Shown: positions 7,869-17,990, numbered from the stretch's first letter. The stretch is DNA of 63,936 nt from Phycisphaerales bacterium (GCA_905339235.1 CAJPFG010000038.1:1-63936); one strand, 5' to 3'. The notes: generated by a model from the sequence alone, not told the origin. Numbers and translations: made by a program.

Positions 7869-8594
7869 TCACTGCCCCAGCGCGTCGTTCCACTCCAGCG
7901 CAATCAGCCCGATCCGGTCGTCGTGGCAGAACTGCGCCGTCGCCACGTCGGCCTCGGCGAGGGACGAGCCGTCCTCGCCGCGGGCTCGGCATTCGCCCAG
8001 CCGGTCGCGCAACTCCATCCACGCCTCCTCGCTGCGGGGGATGACCTTGAACGCGACGGGCGCTTCGGCGCACGCGGGGGCGCGCACGATGTTGCCGAGC
8101 GTGCGGACCTGGTCGTCGTCGAGCACGCCCTCGATGGTGGTCCACAGGCTGTCGAGCCGGCTCTCGCACTCCTCGCGGTCGGCGGCGAGGGAGGCGCGCG
8201 CCGCGGCGAGCGCTTGCCTGTCCGCGACCGTCGCTTGGCCCGACCTGGCCTTGTCGCTGAGCGCCTGCACGTGCGCTGCGCCGTCCGCGCACGCCCGGTG
8301 CAGGTCCGCCATCGAGGGCGAGCCAATCTCGCACAGCGCCCGCGCCGCGCCCGCGATGCTCCGGACCTGGTCGTCCGAGGCGCCGATGGCGGCCAGCGAG
8401 CCCGGCGTGACGCCGATCTGGTAGAGCATCACCTTGGCCAGCGCCGCGCACCCGGCCGAGGGCGGGTCGGACACCGAGGCGGAGGACAATCTCGACCCGC
8501 TTGGGCCGCCGTTGCACGCCGGGAGCAGAAGGGCGATCGCGGCGACCAGAAGCAGATTTCCCACGGAGGATGCGGTGCGGATGGCAGGGCGCAT
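7869..8594 (-). CDS. Lipoprotein of unknown function (241 aa)
   Basis: The ATG at 8594 is preceded by AGGAG. The N-terminus MRPAIRTASSVGNLLLVAAI ends in a lipobox LPAC with Cys27, so the product should be a lipid-anchored envelope protein. The mature part is rich in short helices, with heptad-like QALSDKARSGQATVADRQAL and few aromatic residues; cysteine pairs (CAAL, CEIG, CADG, CESR, CAEA, CRAR) could make disulfides. It converges with the RyR gene, 6 bases apart. No known family recognised. Confidence 0.6.
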   Translation of the reverse strand: MRPAIRTASSVGNLLLVAAIALLLPACNGGPSGSRLSSASVSDPPSAGCAALAKVMLYQIGVTPGSLAAIGASDDQVRSIAGAARALCEIGSPSMADLHRACADGAAHVQALSDKARSGQATVADRQALAAARASLAADREECESRLDSLWTTIEGVLDDDQVRTLGNIVRAPACAEAPVAFKVIPRSEEAWMELRDRLGECRARGEDGSSLAEADVATAQFCHDDRIGLIALEWNDALGQ

Positions 8595-8826
8595 GGCGGC
8601 TCCTTTCGGGTTCGGTGCTGAGAACCCGGTGCACCAGTATGACGCGCGGGCGACGAACTGCAAGTTGGTGTCCGTGAACCAGACAGGATGCGATCATTTC
8701 GCATACATCGGTCCGCATTATCCACATGTTTTCCCCACTCAAATTTGTGTGACGGCGCGGCCTGCGGGGTTTTGGTAGCGTGAAGCGTTCGCTCTGTAAT
8801 TCGACACCGCGTTGGGAGACTTCCGT

Positions 8827-11800
8827 ATGCGCCGCTGCCTGTCTCTTGCGTCGTTCGCTGGCTTCTCACTTCTGTCGTGCGCTGCTCCGGTGTTCGGTCA
8901 GCCAATAGCCTCAGGCTTGCCCGAACCGGACCGTAAGGGCACTTGCGACAACGTACCCGAGAGCCCCGGCCAGCGCGCGCCGGGAGATAACCACGACAAC
9001 GGGGACCACGATTACCGCGACGTCTGCATGTGCATCGCGTACGACTGCGGCTCGGGTTTCGGCCCGGGCGGCGGACCGAGCCCAGCAGACCTTTGGCCCG
9101 ACGGAATCGTTGAAAGTGATCCGCCCGAGTCGCCACCCGGAATCCCGGCCGATACGCGGTGCAGCTTCGCGGACGCTGACAGCGAGCCGCATTGCGGCGC
9201 AGTCACCGAGCAGAATGTTCGCAACTTCACCGAGGCCACGCCCGGCTATCAGGGGTGGGGCTGGTTCCAGCATTCGCGGCCGGAACTTGTGGTTGACGAT
9301 GACGATACTCCGACGCTCGTGCGCATCTACGTCGGCGCGCGCAAGGTGCTCGATTTCCGGCTCGTACCCGAGTCGAATCCGCACGTGTTCGTTGGTGTCA
9401 ACGGCGTCAACGGCGTTGTCAAGCGCGAAGACGGCGCGTCCGGCTCGCCAGCGAGCCCGGAGCTGTACCGCTACTACGACGCGCACGGCAACATCTGGAC
9501 GTTCTTCGGCCATCACACAGGCAGTTCGGGCAACTGGCTAGATGCTGAAGGCGCGAGCGGCCAACTCTGGACCGCGTCGAACGCCGACGGCACCGGCGAC
9601 GCGCTGTACACCGGTCATGCCACCAGTGCGTACGACGCTCTGGAAGGCGGCTTCGAGCAGGACGGAAGCGGCAACTACACCGCCAGAGCGACGACCGTGT
9701 ACGACGGTGCGGGGCGCCGCTGGACGTACGAGTATTCCACCGTGGGTGGAAACGAGATGCTCACGTCCATCACCATCGCGGTGAACAGTGGAAGCTGGAC
9801 CACGGTGTGGTCGTCCGAGTACTCGTACTACACGACCACGGAAACTGATGAAGGCCTTGCTGGTGATCTCAAGATGGTCACCGAGACCCGTCCGCTGTCG
9901 TCGGGCGGAAACGAGGTCCGCAAGACCTATCTGCGCTACTACACCTCATCATCCCCCGACCTCCGGCATCTGTTGAAGTTCAAGGTCGATCCCGAGGGGG
10001 TACGACGCATCGAGCAGGCCACTCTTGATCCCGCGGCGATGAGCGATGCCGACTTGAAGGCCTACTCGTCGCTTTACTACGAATACAACTCGGTCGGCCG
10101 CGTCACCGAGTTGCTGACCAGCGCCGGGTGCGGCTGCGGCGGCAGCGTGGCGGGAACCTACGAGTTCACGCAGACGTTTAACTCCTACAGCGGCGGATAC
10201 GCAGACGACGGTTCAAGCGCCCCCGGGGACTGGGGCTATTCGCGTTGGGCGAGCCGCACCGAGGTCTCCAACCCCGACGGCACCAAGACGGCCTTCTACT
10301 TCGACGAGATGGGGTGGATGCTCGCGAAGGTGCACACCGACGCGGCGACCTCGGGTTCGCCTTGGGACACGTCGCAGAATAGCGTCTGGATCACCAAGAT
10401 CGCTCGTGACGGGATCGGCAGGCCGACCCATGTGTATTCCCCCGCATCGATCTCCGGCTATAACCACAGCACGGGCGCCATCACGGTGAGCACGAGCGCG
10501 GGGCTTGTGACCGAGATGGAGTACTACGGCAGCTACCTTCCGTACGCACTGAAGGTTCGCAAGGTTCGACAGGGGTCAGGCACCACAGCGTTGACTCTGG
10601 AGGAGTACGACTACCTCAACCCCAGCACCCAAGCGAACGGTCGCACTTTCGGTACGACGAATACCGCGCGCCTCGCCAAGCCGCTGGTCACCTCGCACAA
10701 GGTGTACCGCGACACCAGCGTCGCCGACGAGACCACGTTCACCTACTCCTTCTACTCTGGATCGTCTTCGTGGGCTCCCCAGAAGAGAATCGCGACGCTG
10801 CCTGCGTTGGAGTCCGGTGACACTTCCGGGCCTTCCAGTGTCACCCAGCACACGTACTTCGACGAGCGCGGCCGCGTCGTCTTCTCCAAGGACGGATCGG
10901 GCGTCTTCTCGTTCACCGCGTACGGCACTGATGGTCTGGTCTCGAAGCGCATCGCCGATCCCACGACCAGCGACTCGGACGCCAACAGCGTCGCCAGCGC
11001 CGTCGGTGCGACGCTCCCGAGTTCGGGGCTGCGCTACGCGACGACCTACGCCTACGACAATCTCGGAAGGCTCACTTCGACGACGCTGCCGAGCGGCCGG
11101 GTTAGCGTCAACCACCACACCAAACTCAACGACGGCCGCGTCGTTTCCCTGAACGCCCCATCACTATCCGGCAGCACCTACACCGGCCCCGCGGACTACA
11201 CCGTCCGGAACCTCGCCGGAAAGGTCGAAGCGCAGGGAGTCATTGCGCTCTCATCGACCGGTTCAACCACGACCGCCATGTCCGGTTGGATCACCACGTC
11301 CTCCTCGGATGTGATCGGCGCGGTCGCCACCGGCTCTGTCGCGCATCTCACCGGAAACGTCTACGACAACCACGGCACACGTCTTGACGAGACCCGCCTG
11401 TACCACAGTATTCCCTCGACCTACCCCGGCACCGCTGGTACGCATTACGACACGACCACCTACGGCTACGACGACATCGGGCGGCCGCGGCGCGTCAAGG
11501 ACTCCACCGGCACGATCACCTACGACAAGCGCGACGCCCTCGGCCGCGTGTTCGAGCGTTACATTGGCACGGACGATGCGGGTTGGGCGGGCGGAAGCGG
11601 CACCTCCAACAACATGGCGAAGGTGGAGACCATCGTCTTCGACGGCGGCGCGGTCGGCAACGGCCTGGTCACCTCGCGCAAGGGTCACGTGGATAGTTCC
11701 AGCGGCAACGACCGCATCACCACCTACACCTACGACTACCGCGGCCAACTCATGGTGCAGGCCAACCCCCAGTCTCCCCACTTCGTCTTCAAGCGCGACC

Positions 11801-14800
11801 GCGCCGGGCACGTCATCGCAGCGGGTGGGTACACCACCTCGCCGGGCGTGGTCGATCCGACGTCCAGTGCGAGTAACCGCGTGTCCCTCAGCGAATCCGT
11901 CTACAACTCGCGCGGCCAGGCCCGCCAGACCATCCAGCACAAGATCGACCCGAGCGACGGGTCCAGCGGCGACTCGCTCACCCGCACGAACTGGTTCGAC
12001 GACAACGGGCGCGTGCTCAAGAGCCGCGGCGACAGCCTTGTGAAGACTGCGTACGACGCCTTCGGCCGCCCCACGAACTCCTATGTCCTCGCCGCGGACA
12101 ACGATTCCTCGTACACGGACGTGAAGTCCGTCATCGGCGACACGGTCATGGAGGAGCGTCAGAGCCTCTACGACAACTCGGACAAGACGGGCAACCTGCT
12201 CATGTCCGTCGCCATCGAGCGTCACCCCCACGACACCAGCACAACGGGCGCGCTCGACGCCGTCGCCGACGCGATCGATGTCGTCGCCACGGGATCATCT
12301 TCCTTCAAGGGCCGCGGCCAGATCACCAGTTTCTACTACGACCCAACGCTGGAGTTCCGGCAGACTGCCACGGTTGCCCTCGGCAACAACGGCGGCTCCA
12401 CGTACACGCGGAGTTCCGATTCGAGCGTCGGCACGCGGTCCGCGTCGCGCCTCATCTCCAGCGCGGCGTACAACCCCGACGGTTCGGTCCTCTCGAACAC
12501 CGACCCCAAGGGCATCGTCACCCAGTACACCTACGACGCCGCGAACCGCCGCACGGCGTCCATCGCCAACTACGTCAACGGCACGCCCAGCGGCGGGGAT
12601 GACGATCAGGTCGTCGAGTACGTCTACACCAACGGCCTCATGACGCAGCTCAAGGCCAAGGTCAGCAGCAGCGCGTACCAGACGACCACCTACACCTACG
12701 GCACGCTCCAGACCGGCACGCTTGCCTCCACCATCACCAGCAACCGGCTCCTGCGACAGGTCCAGTACCCCGACAGCGCCGGCGGCAGCGATGTGGTCAA
12801 GTACGGCTACAACCGCCAGGGCCAGCAGACCGGAGTCCTCGATCAGGCCGGCAACCAGATTGACACGGCCTACGACACCGCAGGCCGCGAACTGTCGCGC
12901 ACGGTTTCCACCCTCGCCACCGGTTTCGACGGCGGCGTTCGCCGCATCGAGATGGCTTACCTTACCCGCGGCCCGGTCAGCACAGTCACCCAGTACGACG
13001 CCGCCACCAGCGGCAACGTCACCGACCAGGTCAAGTTCGAGTACGACAACTGGGGCCAGATCTCCCACTTCCGACAGGATGTTGATTCCACCATGGACTC
13101 AAACGGGGCGAGCAACTCCGGCCGCGCCGCCTTCGACGTGGCCTACACGGTGGCGAAGAGTGCGCCATCCGGCGGCGTGCACACGCTGCGCCGCACCGCC
13201 ATGGCGTACAAGAACGGCGGAACCACCTTCACCGACGTTGGCTTCACCTACGGCTCGGCGACCATCAACGACTACCTGAGCCGCGTCGCCACCGTGACCG
13301 TGGGCTCGACCCCCACGACCGTGGCCAGTTACGACTACCTCGGCGCCGACCACCTCGTCGGCACCACCCTCGACCAGGCCCAACTGAACACCAGCGTCTT
13401 CACCGAATCGGGCGGGGCGCACACCTACTCCGACATCGACCAGTTCAACCGCCCCACCCGCTGGAACTGGGAGCGCATCGGCGGGGCATCCGGGGGCTTC
13501 TACAATGTCTCCATCAAGTACGATGAGAACTCCAACCCGACCAGCACCGTGGACGATGTTCACATCCGGGCTTCTTCTTCCAAGCACATCTTCGATGTCG
13601 TCTACACGCTCGACGCCCTGAACCGTGTCACGGGTGCTGACGAGGGCAACGCCTCCGGCACGCCCCTCGCCATTACCACCGGCGATCACACCCGCAACGA
13701 ACTCTGGAACAGCCTCAGCCTCACCGGCAACTGGAAGAACCGTCAGCTTGACATCAACGGCAACGGCTCCTTCACCGACGAAGAGGACCGCAACGAGCCC
13801 TCCGCCGATCAGACCTTCAACGACGCCAACGAGTGGACCGACCGCAAGATCACCAAGACCGGCTCCGACAACGACACCTACGACTACACCTACGACGCCG
13901 TGGGAAACCTGACGTACGAGGACCTCACCAAGGTCCGCGGCCAGACCAACATCATCTCCGAGCGCGGCTTCGTCTACGACGCCTTCGGCCGCATGGTCCG
14001 CGTCACCGGCCTGCCGGTCGATGAGGTCCCGGCCACAGTCCAGAACCACCGCTACAACGGACTCAACTTCCACATCATGGAGCAGAGCGACACCGACCTC
14101 GACGGCACGCTGGAGAACTCCGAGCGCCGGTACTTCATGTTCGACGAGCGCTGGCGGATCGTGGGGTCGTTCCTCGACCTCGACGGCAGCGGGGCCAGGG
14201 AAGCCTTCGTGAACCACGCCGCGGGCAGCGGTGGATTCGGCGGCGCCTCGTACATCGACAGCGTCATCCTGCGCGACCGCGACACCGACGGCAACGGCGG
14301 CCTCGACGAGCGCCGCTACCTCTGCCAGAACTGGCGGGCGGATGTCGTGGCCGTCACCAAGTCCGACGGGACGCCGCTGGAATACGTGCGGTACTCCTCG
14401 TACGGCGAACCGATCGTCTACTCCGTCGCCGACCTGAACATGGACGGCGTGGTGAACTCCGCCGACGCCAACGAGTGGGACAACCTGTACAGCGAGCAGC
14501 CCGATACCTCTGCCTACGCGACCGCCGACATCGACTTCGACGGCAGCCCGAGCACCTCCGACGGCGACCTCTTCAACGAGAGCTACACCGCCAACAGCGG
14601 GCTGAGCGGGAAAGGGCGGGTGTCAACGCCCGAGGTCGGCAACCGCATTGGCTACGCGGGGTATCGGTGGGATGGTGTCAGCCGGGCGTATGAGTGCAGG
14701 CACCGGCGGTACTTTGCGGAGATCGGGCGATGGGGGCGCAGGGACGGGATGGCTTATTCCGATGGCTGCAACCTACTTCAGTATGTCAGGGGAATGCCTA

Positions 14801-15291
14801 TTGAGTACGTCGATCCATCGGGATTGTTGGTGGCCGTGTATAGGTGTGAGCGCAAGCCCGACCTGCCATGGCCTATTAGCGAGGCCGGAGAACATTGGTG
14901 GGTGTGGAGTCCCGGATTATTCGAGTGTGGCCTGGGGCCTGAGGGTGGCGGAGTTCCCGGAGAAGAAACTTCCATCGATTGCCCCTATACCAAGACATGT
15001 ATCAATGACCATTCCGGGCAGCATGTGATGGCAAATACAACGTGCCACTATGTTTCAGGGTGCAATGTGTCGTGCCTTCAGCAAAAACTACGGGTGGGTC
15101 GTTGCATGGGCCCATGGGTGCCAGGCGTGAATGATTGCAATACGGTAGTACATGATGCAATGCAGTCATGCGGCTGCAAGAACGAGTGTCTTGAGTGGGG
15201 TAGGGGGTATGTACCAATCGTGCCGGATTCTCCGTACACGCCCGGTGGCGTATACGTTTGGGGGCGTGTCTGCAAGAAATGGCTATTTTGA
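8827..15291 (+). CDS. RHS/YD-repeat protein with Cys-rich C-terminal tip
   Basis: A 2154-residue secreted protein starting MRRCLSLASFAGFSLLSCAA, a signal peptide. Over about 1700 residues it carries RHS/YD repeats (YDNLGRLTS, YDAANRRTAS, YDAFGRPTN, YDTAGRELS). Near residue 1869-1924 a DxNxDG plus DIDFDGSPSTSDGD module interrupts the shell. The conserved RHS end IGRWGRRDGMAYSDGCNLLQ ... IEYVDPSGL stops near residue 2000. The last 154 residues are a distinct tip with 13 cysteines and AT-richer DNA. Tips of this kind are usually toxins, and the adjacent two-TM gene may confer immunity. The ATG at 8827 follows GGGAG; a TTG at 8812 is the alternative start. Confidence 0.85.
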   Translation: MRRCLSLASFAGFSLLSCAAPVFGQPIASGLPEPDRKGTCDNVPESPGQRAPGDNHDNGDHDYRDVCMCIAYDCGSGFGPGGGPSPADLWPDGIVESDPPESPPGIPADTRCSFADADSEPHCGAVTEQNVRNFTEATPGYQGWGWFQHSRPELVVDDDDTPTLVRIYVGARKVLDFRLVPESNPHVFVGVNGVNGVVKREDGASGSPASPELYRYYDAHGNIWTFFGHHTGSSGNWLDAEGASGQLWTASNADGTGDALYTGHATSAYDALEGGFEQDGSGNYTARATTVYDGAGRRWTYEYSTVGGNEMLTSITIAVNSGSWTTVWSSEYSYYTTTETDEGLAGDLKMVTETRPLSSGGNEVRKTYLRYYTSSSPDLRHLLKFKVDPEGVRRIEQATLDPAAMSDADLKAYSSLYYEYNSVGRVTELLTSAGCGCGGSVAGTYEFTQTFNSYSGGYADDGSSAPGDWGYSRWASRTEVSNPDGTKTAFYFDEMGWMLAKVHTDAATSGSPWDTSQNSVWITKIARDGIGRPTHVYSPASISGYNHSTGAITVSTSAGLVTEMEYYGSYLPYALKVRKVRQGSGTTALTLEEYDYLNPSTQANGRTFGTTNTARLAKPLVTSHKVYRDTSVADETTFTYSFYSGSSSWAPQKRIATLPALESGDTSGPSSVTQHTYFDERGRVVFSKDGSGVFSFTAYGTDGLVSKRIADPTTSDSDANSVASAVGATLPSSGLRYATTYAYDNLGRLTSTTLPSGRVSVNHHTKLNDGRVVSLNAPSLSGSTYTGPADYTVRNLAGKVEAQGVIALSSTGSTTTAMSGWITTSSSDVIGAVATGSVAHLTGNVYDNHGTRLDETRLYHSIPSTYPGTAGTHYDTTTYGYDDIGRPRRVKDSTGTITYDKRDALGRVFERYIGTDDAGWAGGSGTSNNMAKVETIVFDGGAVGNGLVTSRKGHVDSSSGNDRITTYTYDYRGQLMVQANPQSPHFVFKRDRAGHVIAAGGYTTSPGVVDPTSSASNRVSLSESVYNSRGQARQTIQHKIDPSDGSSGDSLTRTNWFDDNGRVLKSRGDSLVKTAYDAFGRPTNSYVLAADNDSSYTDVKSVIGDTVMEERQSLYDNSDKTGNLLMSVAIERHPHDTSTTGALDAVADAIDVVATGSSSFKGRGQITSFYYDPTLEFRQTATVALGNNGGSTYTRSSDSSVGTRSASRLISSAAYNPDGSVLSNTDPKGIVTQYTYDAANRRTASIANYVNGTPSGGDDDQVVEYVYTNGLMTQLKAKVSSSAYQTTTYTYGTLQTGTLASTITSNRLLRQVQYPDSAGGSDVVKYGYNRQGQQTGVLDQAGNQIDTAYDTAGRELSRTVSTLATGFDGGVRRIEMAYLTRGPVSTVTQYDAATSGNVTDQVKFEYDNWGQISHFRQDVDSTMDSNGASNSGRAAFDVAYTVAKSAPSGGVHTLRRTAMAYKNGGTTFTDVGFTYGSATINDYLSRVATVTVGSTPTTVASYDYLGADHLVGTTLDQAQLNTSVFTESGGAHTYSDIDQFNRPTRWNWERIGGASGGFYNVSIKYDENSNPTSTVDDVHIRASSSKHIFDVVYTLDALNRVTGADEGNASGTPLAITTGDHTRNELWNSLSLTGNWKNRQLDINGNGSFTDEEDRNEPSADQTFNDANEWTDRKITKTGSDNDTYDYTYDAVGNLTYEDLTKVRGQTNIISERGFVYDAFGRMVRVTGLPVDEVPATVQNHRYNGLNFHIMEQSDTDLDGTLENSERRYFMFDERWRIVGSFLDLDGSGAREAFVNHAAGSGGFGGASYIDSVILRDRDTDGNGGLDERRYLCQNWRADVVAVTKSDGTPLEYVRYSSYGEPIVYSVADLNMDGVVNSADANEWDNLYSEQPDTSAYATADIDFDGSPSTSDGDLFNESYTANSGLSGKGRVSTPEVGNRIGYAGYRWDGVSRAYECRHRRYFAEIGRWGRRDGMAYSDGCNLLQYVRGMPIEYVDPSGLLVAVYRCERKPDLPWPISEAGEHWWVWSPGLFECGLGPEGGGVPGEETSIDCPYTKTCINDHSGQHVMANTTCHYVSGCNVSCLQQKLRVGRCMGPWVPGVNDCNTVVHDAMQSCGCKNECLEWGRGYVPIVPDSPYTPGGVYVWGRVCKKWLF

Positions 15292-15295
15292 TCTC

Positions 15296-15538
15296 ATGTC
15301 AAAGCAACGAACAATATCACTAATAGACCTTATGTTATGCCTCGTGGTTATCGCGACATGCCTTGGGTTCCTGTGGACGGCTTATCAGACGATGTACTGG
15401 ATATGGGTGTCGGCGACGCCGAATCAAACTGGTGCCAAGGCGCAAGTGCTCCGGTGGGGTGGGCGGGCTGGATTGTGTTTGCTGCTCGCACCGATTTCCA
15501 TTATTATCTGGCGGCTTACACGAATACGAAGATTGTGA
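15296..15538 (+). CDS. Two-TM small protein, candidate immunity protein for the RHS tip
   Basis: The 80-residue protein MSKQRTISLIDLMLCLVVIA ... APISIIIWRLTRIRRL has two hydrophobic spans (about 9-32 and 56-72) with a basic end. Its ATG lies 4 bases after the RHS stop, so the pair is surely co-transcribed. Its base use is AT-richer than its surroundings, like the tip before it. RHS toxin tips are normally followed by a small immunity gene, and a membrane immunity protein would suit a toxin acting at the membrane or periplasm. The role is inferred from position only. Confidence 0.55.
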   Translation: MSKQRTISLIDLMLCLVVIATCLGFLWTAYQTMYWIWVSATPNQTGAKAQVLRWGGRAGLCLLLAPISIIIWRLTRIRRL

Positions 15539-15670
15539 TGATGTTGATGTTTTGCGAGTCTGCAGTGCCTCCGGTCGTCATGAAGTATGCCATCGCACGC
15601 CTGGGCAGGTGGCCCCGAGGGAGGGCTACGCCACCAAGGACGGTCCGAATCCATCGCCGTACCCTCACCC

Positions 15671-15883
15671 ATGAACCTCAACCGCCGCATGGAACGCCTG
15701 GAACAGCAGCAACGGGCGGCGCACGAGCAGCCCTGCCCGGCCTGCGGCGTGCCGAGGTCGTTCGTGCCCCGCGAGTGCCGCGTCCGGGACGGCGAAGGCG
15801 CGAACGAGCCCGAGCCGGGGGACTGGTGCCCCGTGTGCGGTCGTCATCTCGTGATCCGAATCCAGTTCGACAAGGCCGGGTGA
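15671..15883 (+). CDS. RLE-type small zinc-ribbon protein, copy 3 (70 aa)
   Basis: The protein begins MNLNRRMERLEQQQRAAHEQ, then CPACGVPRSF, a linker of about 23 residues and CPVCGRHLVIRIQF. It repeats the layout of the proteins at 1543 and 2270 about 13 kb away. No strong Shine-Dalgarno is seen; TACCCT at 15660-15665 could be a -10 element. It converges with the next gene, whose stop is 3 bases away. Function unknown. Confidence 0.6.
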   Translation: MNLNRRMERLEQQQRAAHEQPCPACGVPRSFVPRECRVRDGEGANEPEPGDWCPVCGRHLVIRIQFDKAG

Positions 15884-15885
15884 CG

Positions 15886-16284
15886 CTACTTCGCCGTGTA
15901 CACGCCCCGCTCGACGCGCTTGAACAGGTCGGTGTGCCTCGACAGCGCGTTGCGGATCATCTTCATGTAGGACCGGCCCCCGCCGCGGTAGCCCGCCCTG
16001 CGAGCCGCCTCCGCCGCCTCGTTCGGGGTCATCCGCTTCCCCCGCATGGCCGTCGCCAGCACCGTGGGAAGCCCCATCGGGTTGTGCCCCGGTCGCATGG
16101 GGAGCCCGATGATGCCGTCGAGGGCGTCGCCGCCCATCGCCCGGATCTTCGCGTCCACCACGGCCAGGCGGCTGATCGCTTCCGCGCGCTCGCGTCGAAG
16201 TATCGCGGCCCGGCCCCGGCGGCGTTCCAACTCCCGCGCAAGGTCGGCGGCGGGGACGGCGGCGAGGCCGGAACGTCTACCCAT
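15886..16284 (-). CDS. HARE/winged-helix-like DNA-associated protein (132 aa)
   Basis: The ATG at 16284 has GGGAG ahead of it. The N-terminal half is a basic coiled coil (LARELERRRGRAAILRRERA). The C-terminal half reads GLPTVLATAMRGKRMTPNEA ... AGYRGGGRSYMKMIRNAL ... LFKRVERGVYTAK. The second half follows the pattern of a HARE-type winged helix, common in planctomycete proteins as a repeat of about 60 residues after a coiled coil. DNA binding is inferred. The frame stays open far upstream, but that part is Pro/Arg/Ser-rich and has no ribosome site. Confidence 0.55.
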   Translation of the reverse strand: MGRRSGLAAVPAADLARELERRRGRAAILRRERAEAISRLAVVDAKIRAMGGDALDGIIGLPMRPGHNPMGLPTVLATAMRGKRMTPNEAAEAARRAGYRGGGRSYMKMIRNALSRHTDLFKRVERGVYTAK

Positions 16285-16676
16285 GGCACTCCCTTTCGGT
16301 GGTGCCGAAAGTGTACCGGAGCCGCGGCCTGGAACAACGAACCGCACTCTTCCGAGCGCGGCCCGCCATGATCGGGGCGTGAAGCGGGCGGCAAGCACGG
16401 AAACCGCCCGGTCCATCAATCCGCAACCACTACACCCCTGAAATCGGCTGCCCGGATGGGGTGACGGTGGAACAGAGGGCGGTCGGGGCGGGGATGGGGT
16501 GTTCGACTCAGGCCGCGCCCGCGCGGACCTCACGACCGGACCAACCCACATGACGACCGAGCCGAGCAAGATGCGAACCGATCGCCGCACGCTGCGTCCG
16601 ATCTCACCCACCGCCGATTAGGCAGAACCGCGGAGCGCCGCTTCCGAATCACCCAGACGTATCAGCTCGTGGGGAT
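16285..16676. other. Gene-free stretch
   Basis: About 390 bases between divergent genes. It is GC-rich and I see no RNA gene, no insertion sequence and no convincing promoter pair. It presumably holds the promoters of both flanking genes. An in-frame extension of the 132-aa protein runs through it but does not look coding. Confidence 0.4.
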
Positions 16677-17990
16677 ATGAAAGGGGCCTCCATGCTCTTG
16701 TCGTCTCTTGAGCGTCGGCTGAAGCCGCTAATCGACCGCATCGGCGCGAGCGGAGAACACAAGACTCCCCGCAGGCTCTGCAATCGACTCGACCACACCG
16801 GTATCCATGAGGTAGGCAAGGCGCTGAGCGGCGAGGGGAATGGGGCCGTGACCGCGTACGCCTACACCCAGTTCGTCGGGATGGTGGTCCTTTCGGATCG
16901 CCTCTCGATCCACGGCGTGGACCGGCTGGATGTCGAAACTCACACGCGGGCGGTGTTGGACCGTGTGCGGGACGAGTTGGGCGGCGACCGGCTTCCCTGG
17001 CTCGCCGTAGACGCCGAGGGCGAGCCTGCGCAGGTGCTTGAGGCGGCTGTTCGGAGGGGCGCTGCTCTTTGGGGACTCGACCGGCGGTTCCTACGGCCCA
17101 AGAGCGAACGGAGCCTGACGGGCACTCGCCCCCAGATAGTGGCGGAGCAGCGCGGGATTGAAGACGATCTTCATCCGCTGCTGGTCGCCGGGTGCCCGAT
17201 GGAGGAGCGATCGTCGAGGGCCGCGCTCGCTCTGCAAGCAGGCATTGCGCGTTCGCCCGAGGCCATGGTGCTGCTGGACGACAATCTGTTCTCGCGGCTG
17301 GTCGGGCGTGTCCCGACGGACTGGACGCTCACGGATACGCGGGCGCTCATCCCATGGTCGCGGTTGTACCTCAACATCGCGCTGGCGGAGGCCCACCGGG
17401 ACTGGTACGTGCCCGCGTTCGCGCGAGCCAGGATGATCCGAAAGATGACGGCGCCCTACCTCCGCTGGGTACAGAGCGAGATTGAGCGTTGCTGCCCGCA
17501 GACCGAGGATTGCCCCTTCCTTCGTGCACCGATCCCAACGGCAGGGCTTTCCGCCGCCGTCATGATGACGGCCAAGGGCGACCCGCTGGCGATGCTGTCC
17601 ATTGCCATGGAGTTCAGGGCGCACCTCGCCCCGCTGCGATCCGAAATCGCCGCGTGCGTGGCGGACGCGGATTTGAGGACGCCCGAGGAGCGCCGCCAGA
17701 TTCAGGCCGAAGTCCAGGAAATCGTCCGACGCAGCCTCGGACTCATCCCACGCGCCAGGCCCGACGACACCCACAGCGGGGTGGCGCTCTTTGCCAAGCT
17801 ATCGCTCCACGGCCCGGATGTGGGCATTCTGAAACACTGGGACCTGTTTCACCCAACGCGGGCGGGCTTCAGTTCGGACTTCCTGCTGTCGGACGTGGCG
17901 AACTGCCTTGAGTTTGGAGAAGGCGAGGAGCGGGAGGCGTTCCAGACGCTCGTGCGGGCCTGCTGCCGCTCAAAGCGCAACGCGGCCTAG
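16677..17990 (+). CDS. Hypothetical protein (437 aa)
   Basis: A single long protein starting MKGASMLLSSLERRLKPLID; a second ATG at 16692 is an equal choice. It is mostly alpha-helical, has no signal peptide or TM span, and contains a central block GIARSPEAMVLLDDNLFSRL ... PWSRLYLNIALAEAHRDWYV. No catalytic motif or known family is recognised. It is transcribed away from the HARE-like gene and converges with the restriction operon, so it sits at the edge of the defence locus. It could be a defence accessory gene, but that is guesswork. Confidence 0.5.
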   Translation: MKGASMLLSSLERRLKPLIDRIGASGEHKTPRRLCNRLDHTGIHEVGKALSGEGNGAVTAYAYTQFVGMVVLSDRLSIHGVDRLDVETHTRAVLDRVRDELGGDRLPWLAVDAEGEPAQVLEAAVRRGAALWGLDRRFLRPKSERSLTGTRPQIVAEQRGIEDDLHPLLVAGCPMEERSSRAALALQAGIARSPEAMVLLDDNLFSRLVGRVPTDWTLTDTRALIPWSRLYLNIALAEAHRDWYVPAFARARMIRKMTAPYLRWVQSEIERCCPQTEDCPFLRAPIPTAGLSAAVMMTAKGDPLAMLSIAMEFRAHLAPLRSEIAACVADADLRTPEERRQIQAEVQEIVRRSLGLIPRARPDDTHSGVALFAKLSLHGPDVGILKHWDLFHPTRAGFSSDFLLSDVANCLEFGEGEEREAFQTLVRACCRSKRNAA

